From assembly GCA_029866025.1 (NCBI GenBank), contig JARXAD010000001.1, positions 124,001 to 188,000 of the forward strand: a stretch of 64,000 nt of DNA. Direction: 5' to 3'. This stretch comes from Vampirovibrionales bacterium (GTDB taxonomy: Bacteria; Cyanobacteriota; Vampirovibrionia; Vampirovibrionales; Vampirovibrionaceae). Below, piece after piece: positions 1 to 6,936 of this stretch. Positions within the stretch are counted from its first letter, which is position 1, and each line of letters begins with the position of its first letter. The translations under genes were made by a program, and so were the position numbers. Under the pieces are notes generated by a model, which worked only from the letters and a program-made list of their open reading frames with translations, was not told where the DNA came from and searched no databases.

Positions 1-842
1 TCGAAACGGTCTTTAACTCGAGATGCCACCTCGGGGAAAAAAGCCACTAAAGATCGGAAAATAATGGGATTTATAAGGCTTTCATCAGCTCCAATTTTTT
101 TCAAAAGCATGTAAATAGAAGAAAAATAAGCATTAAAAATTTCATATAACTCTACAACATCCCTATTAGAAATAGAATCACTTATACTTTGAAATGCAGA
201 ATTAAAAGTAGTTCTTGAAATTTTATTTTTCCCTTTCCCGTGGGGCGACAAAAGCCCGAACAAAGAACTATTGCTATTTGAATTGAAATTATTAAACAGT
301 TCTCTTAATATGTTTTCACTATTTGTTTCTATCTCAGCCAAATATTTGATATCTAGTAAAAGTTCATTTGGTACAGGTTTCTGCTTGGTATTAATATCAA
401 TAAATAATCGAGTTTCTTGGGTTCGAGTTAGCCCTTGATAAATAATTACAGGAACCTTAAGCTCACTTTCAGCTAAACGGTATCCCCATACCCTATGCTG
501 CCCATCTAGGATAAGGAAGGCTTTAGGGTGTCTTTTAAATTTCAGAGCTCTCCCTCCGCGTTTTATTTCAAATTCAGCGTCTGACTGAGCAGATAATATT
601 ACAGCATTTGGAATAGACCCAGAACCACTATCAATATATCTTGCAATGTCTTGAGCACGTTTTTTATCCAACAATCTTTGAAAACCCATTTCATTATCTT
701 CATCTCGAGTTGAAACAAAGCATGTATCTGCTAATACATCTGAAAGCAATGTTAGGCTGTAAAACCTATAGGAGCCTTGGCGGATAAGGCTAAAGGTTAC
801 ATCTATAGTTTCATGTTCAGGATGACGTGATGGGGCCGGCAT
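1..842 (-). CDS. DGQHR-domain protein (DndB-like), C-terminus outside the window
   Basis: The gene reads from an ATG at 842 and is still open at the left edge, so about 280 N-terminal residues are visible. The signature DGQHR lies at residues 113-117 in the context ILDGQHRVWGY. This motif defines the DGQHR family, which includes DndB, the regulator of DNA phosphorothioation; many members sit in mobile or defence loci. A second block typical of the family, with a Tyr-Gln-Gly turn and then a charged FIDINTKQ segment, follows about 40 residues later. The gene starts 15 bases after the stop of the NotI-like endonuclease and shares its strand and AT-rich composition, so it is probably the last visible gene of the restriction-modification operon. 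No dnd genes are seen in the window. Its role here (regulator, DNA-binding accessory) is inference; family membership is fairly secure. Confidence 0.8.
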   Translation of the reverse strand, partial: MPAPSRHPEHETIDVTFSLIRQGSYRFYSLTLLSDVLADTCFVSTRDEDNEMGFQRLLDKKRAQDIARYIDSGSGSIPNAVILSAQSDAEFEIKRGGRALKFKRHPKAFLILDGQHRVWGYRLAESELKVPVIIYQGLTRTQETRLFIDINTKQKPVPNELLLDIKYLAEIETNSENILRELFNNFNSNSNSSLFGLLSPHGKGKNKISRTTFNSAFQSISDSISNRDVVELYEIFNAYFSSIYMLLKKIGADESLINPIIFRSLVAFFPEVASRVKDRF

Positions 843-857
843 ACTAACCACCTTATT

Positions 858-1709
858 CTAAACAGGAATTAACAAGGTTTTCAAAGAGATTTTTGCTTGT
901 AAAGTCTTTATAATTAAATCAAGCTCCACTTTTGACTCCGCTTGCAGACCTAAGCACTTTGCTATACCTTCAGAATCTGTACTAAACCTACTATCTAAAG
1001 CTAACTTATGTTCTTTAGATAAGGTAGAGTTAAGTTTGTAAGCATGAAAATGCATTGATTCACCAAGAGAGGCGGATGCGCTTAGGTGGCCAAAACTAAA
1101 TTCCTTAATCATGTACTCTAATAATTTATCTTGGACTATTAATACTAGTTTTTTATTTAAATGCTCAAAAGTATGTATTTTGTGATGAATTTGAACGAGA
1201 ATTGTCTTTGCTGTCATTTTCCAATTCATACCGTAAGGACGAGTAGAGCTCTCAGCGTCATCTAAGCGCTTTAGATTCAGAGCTTTTAGTAGCCTTTGAC
1301 GCTCTGGCCATACGGTTCCTGTAGTATCAAGAGTTTGAATCTCAATACCTACGAAATCAACAACTTTTTCATTTTTTGCAGATATAAGAAAATAATCCAC
1401 ACTCCCACCCGGAATAGAAACTTCAGATACCACATGAAGTTCATTACCAGGCTCATGCAAAGTTAAGAGATGGATACAGTCAGTAAAAATTTGATGCCGT
1501 TCTAGAAAACGGCTAGGGCAAATAACTAGTGGCTCTGGATCTTTACCATATTCAACAGTGCAGGTTCCAATAGAAATATTGGGACCACTTTTTCTTACCT
1601 TATAACATTTTTTAGAGATATAAGGGCACTTCTGTTCCGAGACAATAGCATTCCAGTCTTGTTGGCTGGAAGTAGAAGAGCCAAAGAACTCTATAATCTT
1701 ACTCTTCAT
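858..1709 (-). CDS. NotI-family type II restriction endonuclease
   Basis: This 283-residue protein resembles NotI along its length. It begins with IIEFFG, then has four cysteines at about residues 28, 35, 50 and 64 (contexts CPY, KKC, GTC, ICPSR). These match the order of the NotI cysteines that bind a single iron in a rubredoxin-like fold. The nuclease core follows with Asp105 and then IEIQTLD at 122-128, whose Glu123 and Gln125 correspond to the D...ExQ variant of the PD-(D/E)xK active site in NotI. Its start overlaps the end of the methyltransferase gene by 11 bases, the classic arrangement of a coupled restriction-modification pair. NotI cuts an 8-base GC-rich site, but the specificity of this enzyme cannot be read from sequence. 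It is shorter than NotI (283 against about 380 residues), mostly through loss of C-terminal sequence. The gene is AT-rich, in line with horizontal transfer. Confidence 0.82.
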   Translation of the reverse strand: MKSKIIEFFGSSTSSQQDWNAIVSEQKCPYISKKCYKVRKSGPNISIGTCTVEYGKDPEPLVICPSRFLERHQIFTDCIHLLTLHEPGNELHVVSEVSIPGGSVDYFLISAKNEKVVDFVGIEIQTLDTTGTVWPERQRLLKALNLKRLDDAESSTRPYGMNWKMTAKTILVQIHHKIHTFEHLNKKLVLIVQDKLLEYMIKEFSFGHLSASASLGESMHFHAYKLNSTLSKEHKLALDSRFSTDSEGIAKCLGLQAESKVELDLIIKTLQAKISLKTLLIPV

Positions 1710-2883
1710 CTTTTAGTAATCTATCAGCAGTTAACTCCAAATATTTTTTTGAAATATCAATACCTATCGACTTTCTGTTCAACTGTTTTGCCACCATTAA
1801 GGTTGTACCCGTTCCACAAAAAGGGTCTAGAACTATCCCTTCTTTGGGGCATGTACTTAGGATAGGTATTCTACACAAATCTAGGGGGTATGCAGCAAAA
1901 TGAGATTGCCTCGTTTGAGTATCTTCGGGCAAGATATCCCACACATCATTCGGCTTGCTGCCATTTGGATGATATTTTAAAAAATAGTACCCTTTTTCAC
2001 TTAGCTCCTTGGAACGTCCTGATAACTTCTGACTATCCGAGTGTGTAACACGTTGTTGATTGCGAATAATCATTCGAAAATCAGAAATTTTTCCTGTTCT
2101 TATATCGTCTAACATGGCGTCCAGCGCAGCTAATGCATTTGCTTTATCCGCTTCGGAAAGAGCTGTTGACAACTCAATTTGACGTTTATATCTCACACCT
2201 GAAACACCTGTTGCAGAAACAACAGAGCCATTTATAATCTTTGATTTTCTTGGGGAAGATCTAATAGAATCGGAATTATAGTAATAGCCTTTTGTCTTTT
2301 TAACAAAATGGAAAATATTTTCGTGTGCATTCGCAAGCCGATCAGAAGAATTATCCATTCCTCCCTTTATTTTATTCCAGATAATACTATTTCTTAGCAC
2401 CCAATTCTGTTTGTCAATAAGCTCGAAAGCTACTCGCCAAGGAAGTCCTAATAGCTGCTTATCTTTATATGAGTCACCTATATTTAACCAAAATGAGCCT
2501 GTAGGCTTTAAAACTCGCTTAACTTCCTGACATATGCCAGTTAAGTTATATATATATTCTGAATAATTACTTTCTAAGCCTATACCACCATTTTCATATT
2601 CCCGTTTGCCCCAATATGGTGGCGAAGTTACTACGCAATCGATTGATTCATCTGGTAGCTGTTGCAAAATAGTCAAAGCATCTCCCAAGAGCAAGAGAGG
2701 GCAAACTAAATTATTATTTATATAATTCAAAGATTCTTTTCGTGCGCCCTTGCAGATAATTTTAGGGTCTGAAATTAGATCGCTCTCAATCTCAGCGGAA
2801 ATAGGTAGTGGTAGTGTTTGAAGCATTAAAGTCCCACTCTGAAAAAGATTATTATTACATAAATTTCTTATTTTAGTCGCCAC
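1699..2883 (-). CDS. Site-specific DNA methyltransferase, beta class (N4-cytosine or N6-adenine)
   Basis: The catalytic motif IV TSPPYW lies at residues 86-91 and the S-adenosylmethionine motif I DPFCGTGTT at about 353-361. This order (IV before I, with the target-recognition region between) is that of beta-class amino-methyltransferases. The (S/T)PPY form with a following Trp is common in N4-cytosine enzymes, so m4C is my preferred chemistry, though N6-adenine is possible. The insert at residues 180-310 is lysine/arginine-rich and probably recognises the target. The gene overlaps the NotI-like endonuclease by 11 bases and presumably protects the host from it. The first possible start is a GTG at 2883; an ATG at 2826 with a GGGA upstream is an alternative and would still leave both motifs intact. 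Confidence 0.9.
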   Translation of the reverse strand: MATKIRNLCNNNLFQSGTLMLQTLPLPISAEIESDLISDPKIICKGARKESLNYINNNLVCPLLLLGDALTILQQLPDESIDCVVTSPPYWGKREYENGGIGLESNYSEYIYNLTGICQEVKRVLKPTGSFWLNIGDSYKDKQLLGLPWRVAFELIDKQNWVLRNSIIWNKIKGGMDNSSDRLANAHENIFHFVKKTKGYYYNSDSIRSSPRKSKIINGSVVSATGVSGVRYKRQIELSTALSEADKANALAALDAMLDDIRTGKISDFRMIIRNQQRVTHSDSQKLSGRSKELSEKGYYFLKYHPNGSKPNDVWDILPEDTQTRQSHFAAYPLDLCRIPILSTCPKEGIVLDPFCGTGTTLMVAKQLNRKSIGIDISKKYLELTADRLLKDEE

Positions 2884-2898
2884 TCTTAGTATATATTT

Positions 2899-3744
2899 TT
2901 ATCTCCATTGCTTCATAGCTTCAATTGTCTCATCTTCTGTAGTCAGACAGTAACTACGAGTTGTTGTGATATCACTATGTCCACAAGCAATCTGAAGCAT
3001 TGGCAAGGGGCGCCCTTTATTTGCATTTATGGTGACAAAGGCCCTTCTTAATGCATGGGGAGTAACATCAACCTTAGCTTTAACGCCTAATTTCTTGAGG
3101 CGGACACGGATGCCATAGCGATCCATTGGCTTATTCAAGCTATTAATAAAGAGTCGGTTTGAATCGTGTAATGGGCGTTTAGGTAGATAAGCCTTATAAG
3201 CGTCAATAACCTCTTGAATAAGCCCTAATCGTCGACTTTTGCCCCACTTGGCTAATTGAACACAAAGCACCTTTTTCTCTACATCAATATCTTCAGGGAC
3301 TAGATTGGCAGCTTCTGTCACACGGAGACCGGTGTTTGCCAAAAGGACAACTAAAAACCTATCCAGCTCATTATCGGCGACCTCTAATAGTTTTTGAACA
3401 TTAGTTTCTTCAACGGTAATGCGCTTTGTAGGGAGGTGCTGTTTCGGCCTAAAGGGCTTAACCTCTATTATAAACTCCTTCGGTAGCTCATCATTCTCAA
3501 TCAACACTTGGCTAAAACAGAGAATAGCCTGATAGATTTTAAGTCGTTTGGTCTGATGGACGACTGGCACTTGAATAAGGGCTTGTTTTAGGTTGGAGAT
3601 AGATACCTCTTCAAATCGCTCGAAATACCAGTTAGAGTAGTATTCATAGACCTTTATGGTTGTTGGGCTAAAAGGACGGCCGGTAAGGAGCCCGTAAGCC
3701 ATGGCGTCCTTCCAATAGGGCAAATAGTCCGCGTGTTTTTTCAC
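2899..3744 (-). CDS. Tyrosine recombinase (phage-type integrase, XerC/D-like)
   Basis: All catalytic residues of the tyrosine recombinase family are present. Numbered from the upstream GTG at 3756 they are Arg145 (TGLRVTEA), Lys173 (KWGKS), His234 and Arg237 (HALRR), His260 (CGHSD) and Tyr269. The N-terminal 100 residues look like a SAM-like core-binding domain. The open frame reaches a GTG at 3756, but that codon overlaps a strong ribosome-binding site (AGGAGG), so the GTG at 3744 is the better start. The gene lies between the Qat operon and the restriction-modification genes and could be transcribed with the latter (methyltransferase 15 bases downstream). It may be the integrase of the island or a recombinase of a smaller cassette; it lies about 5 kb from the tRNA gene, farther than usual for a tRNA-targeting integrase. 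Confidence 0.9.
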   Translation of the reverse strand: MKKHADYLPYWKDAMAYGLLTGRPFSPTTIKVYEYYSNWYFERFEEVSISNLKQALIQVPVVHQTKRLKIYQAILCFSQVLIENDELPKEFIIEVKPFRPKQHLPTKRITVEETNVQKLLEVADNELDRFLVVLLANTGLRVTEAANLVPEDIDVEKKVLCVQLAKWGKSRRLGLIQEVIDAYKAYLPKRPLHDSNRLFINSLNKPMDRYGIRVRLKKLGVKAKVDVTPHALRRAFVTINANKGRPLPMLQIACGHSDITTTRSYCLTTEDETIEAMKQWR

Positions 3745-3951
3745 TGTAGGCAGCACCTCCTGTGTGGGGTAGGGACGCTGCCATCTATCACTCTGAATTA
3801 AAGTATTATCCAGTTCTAAAAGGGATTGTTACGATTTTGTATCAACTGTAATTTTCCTTTTATATTTAAAAATGTCAAAGTTAATAAGTGCATATTAAAA
3901 TCTACTATGGAACGAATCCTTCATAGTAAATATGCTAAAAAAGCATGAAAC
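3745..3951. other. Intergenic gap between integrase and qatD
   Basis: These 207 AT-rich bases separate the Qat operon from the integrase-led gene set. They hold the integrase ribosome-binding site and presumably its promoter. I see no strong intrinsic terminator after qatD and no copy of the tRNA-Val 3' end that would mark an attachment site. Confidence 0.5.
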
Positions 3952-4704
3952 CTAGATGACATGCGAAATGACTTTTTTTGCATTCTCTCTTATAGCTAGG
4001 AGGACCTCTTCTTCGGAAGTTCTCTTAATTTCAGAAATAAATCTTGGTATCGTTTTTGTATCATAAGGGAAAATCATTTGATTTTTTGTAGAAGTAAAAG
4101 GTCCATCTGTTTCAGTCAAGATCCTATCCAACGGAAGATTTTGAATAATTAAACGTCCTTTTTGGGAGCTAAGCATTTTATGGTTAATAGAAAAGTAGCA
4201 TCCAATATTTAAGGCCTTTTTAACATCAGTTATAGAACCTGTAAACCAATGTAGAATACCTAAAATGTTATCAGATACCATATAGGTTTCCAAGGTATTT
4301 ATAACATCCACTGAGGCTTCTCGGCTATGAACAGTTAAGACTTTTTTTGTTAACGCAGAAAGCTCTAGTATTCTACAAAATACTTTTTGCTGTGATTCGC
4401 GACTTGATTTATATCGAGAGCTTCCATCCAGTCCGATCTCTCCAATAAAATTTGCTTCAGCCATGTATAATTCAAGCAGCTCTAGTTCATTGAAGCGTTC
4501 CCCAACAAGTTCGGGATGGAGTCCTAAAGCAACTTGCACATATTTACAATTTTTGGCCCATTCAAGATTCTGTCTCCAAGCCTTAGGAGTTGTAGTAACC
4601 GCCAATGTAAAAGCTTTTTTATCTTCACATTCCCTTATCAATTTTTGAGGATCTGGATACAAATCCACATGGCAATGAAAATCGAATGAACTTGTTTCTA
4701 TCAT
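3952..4704 (-). CDS. qatD: QatD, TatD-like metal-dependent nuclease of the Qat defence system
   Basis: This 250-residue protein has a TatD/amidohydrolase fold. It shows the HxH metal motif at residues 10-12 (FHCHVD), the bridging Glu in FIGEIGLDGS, the histidines in LTVHSRE and ILHWFTG, and the final metal Asp in ETDGPF. TatD proteins are Mg-dependent 3'-5' deoxyribonucleases. Its start overlaps the qatC stop by 4 bases and it is the last gene of a run in the order qatA-qatB-qatC-qatD, which defines the Qat anti-phage system reported in large defence-gene screens. In that system QatD is the presumed nuclease effector. All metal ligands are intact, so it should be active. A housekeeping tatD is unlikely given the AT-rich composition and the translational coupling. 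Confidence 0.92.
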   Translation of the reverse strand: MIETSSFDFHCHVDLYPDPQKLIRECEDKKAFTLAVTTTPKAWRQNLEWAKNCKYVQVALGLHPELVGERFNELELLELYMAEANFIGEIGLDGSSRYKSSRESQQKVFCRILELSALTKKVLTVHSREASVDVINTLETYMVSDNILGILHWFTGSITDVKKALNIGCYFSINHKMLSSQKGRLIIQNLPLDRILTETDGPFTSTKNQMIFPYDTKTIPRFISEIKRTSEEEVLLAIRENAKKVISHVI

Positions 4705-6065
4705 AAAGGCTTAACTTCTACACCTTCGAGAAACTCTGAAACTTCTTCAATACCTTTGGCAAAAACTTCCGCATAAGAAGTAATATCCTCCTCAGAATAT
4801 AAATTTAAAGGGCCAGTCTTATATACTAGAATTTTGGCTAGTTCTCTATTCGTTGTAAGTCGATCTATCATTATTTGAAAAGAACGTATATTTTCTCCCT
4901 CTGCTTTATTTGAATTAAGCGTATGAGATCTTAAATCCGGCAACATAACATATGTAGTTGAGTCACCACCTAGTGCTTTCTTAATTGAGGCTCTTCGAAT
5001 GATGCATGGTACACAGTAACCACACTGTCCAGGTGTCAAACCATGGAATCTGGCTTTAGAAACAGAAGAGCATGAAATTGTTTTATTAACATGGGACCTT
5101 AACACTTGGGGAGCTTTACATTCTAGTAGCATTTCACCTTTTGTTTTAAAGCGATATGGGTTTTCAAGCCTTATATTTATTTCTAATTTTTGCAATAAGC
5201 TATCCCAAAGTGCCATATAGAAAGGGTGTGTTGTTCGAGTACTCCATGCTCCTACTCGTAGTGGGTCAAGAGGAACATTAAGTGATATTAAGCCATTTTC
5301 AGGAACGTAGATTTTTTGGCAATTAGGAAGTCCACTTGCTACTACAACAGCCAAGCTAAAGAAAAGAAACGAGCGGGCTCTTAACGTATTTTCACTTGAT
5401 AAGCCTGGTACATCATTTTTATCAAAACTGAGGTGAACCCTTAAGTGAGAATTTTCAGACAATTGAAAATTCTCTGAAATAATATCAAAGCACTGACCCT
5501 GTTTGCTTGTGCTTTGATCCGCATAATGACTCACGAAGATAGATTTCTTACCTTCAGAGAGAATATCAAGGGCTCCGACAAAACTATCCAAACCCCCAGA
5601 AAAAAGACTTACAGAATCGTATTGGTTTATATCTAATCCTATTTGAATATCTTCTAAAGAAGGGTGTGTAAAAGGTACTAGGCGGAAATATAGTCGCCAA
5701 ATGTCTCCACTTAAAAATTTCAAAAGTTTTTCTATAAGTTCTTTAGAAGAGTTCCAAATATCAATGTTGTGGACTGGAACATATAAATCAATTTCTCTTG
5801 TCCAACTATCTTGAGACTCAGTTTTGCGGGAAATACGTGTATCGGCAGCTGTAACAAGCCCAGCTAAGATAGAAAGATCCAAAGCTGCAGGAGTAGGGCT
5901 AATTCCCCAACCTCTTAATGTACTTATGGCTTTCCCAAGACCATAGGATAATCGGTGTTCTCCCTCAATGAACGAAATATCCGTTCTCTGGCTATCTGGA
6001 GCCAATATTACTTCTGGTCCAGGATCTCTAGGGCCATAAAGGGCTACAAGACTATGTATTGTCAT
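4701..6065 (-). CDS. qatC: QatC, QueC-like PP-loop enzyme of the Qat defence system
   Basis: The protein has 454 residues, about twice the length of housekeeping QueC (about 220-230). The PP-loop ATP-binding motif SGGLDS lies at residues 156-161, so there is an extra N-terminal domain of about 150 residues. The QueC-type zinc site CGYCVPC follows near residues 346-352, with a preceding cysteine (KTISCSS). QueC converts a 7-carboxy-deazaguanine to a nitrile with ATP and ammonia; in Qat and in type IV CBASS the homologue is thought to act on a partner protein instead. The gene overlaps qatB and qatD by 4 bases on each side (ATGA), implying tight translational coupling. No other queuosine gene is near, which argues against a role in tRNA modification. 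Confidence 0.92.
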   Translation of the reverse strand: MTIHSLVALYGPRDPGPEVILAPDSQRTDISFIEGEHRLSYGLGKAISTLRGWGISPTPAALDLSILAGLVTAADTRISRKTESQDSWTREIDLYVPVHNIDIWNSSKELIEKLLKFLSGDIWRLYFRLVPFTHPSLEDIQIGLDINQYDSVSLFSGGLDSFVGALDILSEGKKSIFVSHYADQSTSKQGQCFDIISENFQLSENSHLRVHLSFDKNDVPGLSSENTLRARSFLFFSLAVVVASGLPNCQKIYVPENGLISLNVPLDPLRVGAWSTRTTHPFYMALWDSLLQKLEINIRLENPYRFKTKGEMLLECKAPQVLRSHVNKTISCSSVSKARFHGLTPGQCGYCVPCIIRRASIKKALGGDSTTYVMLPDLRSHTLNSNKAEGENIRSFQIMIDRLTTNRELAKILVYKTGPLNLYSEEDITSYAEVFAKGIEEVSEFLEGVEVKPL

Positions 6066-6934
6066 GTTTCATCCTCATTATAGGCTTCAAGAATAGCCCA
6101 AGCATGATGGTAGGTGCTTTCAACCATATGATCAATTTGTGCTCTATCCATATCGGCAAGAGTAGTTGCTTGCCGTGCCGTATGAAACGCGTCTCTAACA
6201 GAGCCACAAATGTAATCATGAAGTGTCTGCTCAAGGCGATTTAATGCATCTAAATCTTCTGCCCTAGCGATCCCTCTAGTCCCAATATCTTGCAATACTC
6301 TTCCCTCAATTGAATTTGATACATAATTTATAAATATTTCTTCCAAGAGATCAGGGGTCAGACTATTAAAGTCGGTAATTCCTTGTTCAGTAACTTCTAC
6401 AATGGTTTCAAGCCAAGCATCTCTCGCAATACCTTCATCGATTGGTCCTCCAGGTGGGCAGAGAGCGTCTGTTAGCCCAGTAAGGACTTCTCTCAATGGG
6501 AGAGTAGCCAAGTGGGAAAGATTAAGTCTTTCGAGTGTTGGAGCTAATCCAGTTCTTTGCACGTCAGAGAAGAGGGAAGCAACATTACCTGCCGTTGATA
6601 TAGCCGATCCCATACGGCGAGTTGCATTTCGAGCACCCCCGGCGCCGGATCGTATATAGCCTGAAACCGCCCTTCTCATAGATCCGGAATCTCTGCCTCC
6701 GGAAGAAGCAAATTTAGTGAAGTTACCTCTGGGTGTACTAAATCGTTTGGGATGCTCAGAAAACTGAACAGGCCTAGGAAGTATTGGGGTTGGCTGAGCA
6801 TTGGGTGTTGTTGGTTGTTCTCCAGGTTGGTCAGGTTGTTGTGGGTGAGCAGGAGTAGTGGAAGGCTCATCTAACCAACTTGGTACTAGAGGAGTACTAG
6901 AACCCGGCCCATTAGATTGTGAGGATGTACCCAT
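6062..6934 (-). CDS. qatB: QatB, Qat defence system protein of unknown biochemical function
   Basis: I identify this by position between the KAP ATPase and the QueC-like gene, and by its layout. The N-terminal 90 residues are disordered and rich in Pro, Gln, Ser and Thr; a basic Gly/Arg stretch follows (SGGRDSGSMRRA); the C-terminal 200 residues are predicted mainly helical. The frame is open from a TTG at 6940, but a good ribosome-binding site (AAGAGG, 6941-6946) sits 6 bases before the ATG at 6934, so I take 6934 as the start. The protein then begins Met-Gly-Thr-Ser-Ser, and removal of Met would expose an N-terminal glycine. The stop overlaps the qatC start. No catalytic motif is visible. 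Confidence 0.85.
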   Translation of the reverse strand: MGTSSQSNGPGSSTPLVPSWLDEPSTTPAHPQQPDQPGEQPTTPNAQPTPILPRPVQFSEHPKRFSTPRGNFTKFASSGGRDSGSMRRAVSGYIRSGAGGARNATRRMGSAISTAGNVASLFSDVQRTGLAPTLERLNLSHLATLPLREVLTGLTDALCPPGGPIDEGIARDAWLETIVEVTEQGITDFNSLTPDLLEEIFINYVSNSIEGRVLQDIGTRGIARAEDLDALNRLEQTLHDYICGSVRDAFHTARQATTLADMDRAQIDHMVESTYHHAWAILEAYNEDET

Positions 6935-6936
6935 AT

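Noticed and set aside
4701..6065. QatC as the housekeeping queuosine enzyme QueC
   Set aside because: It is twice the normal length and is translationally coupled to qatB and qatD, with no queD, queE or queF nearby.
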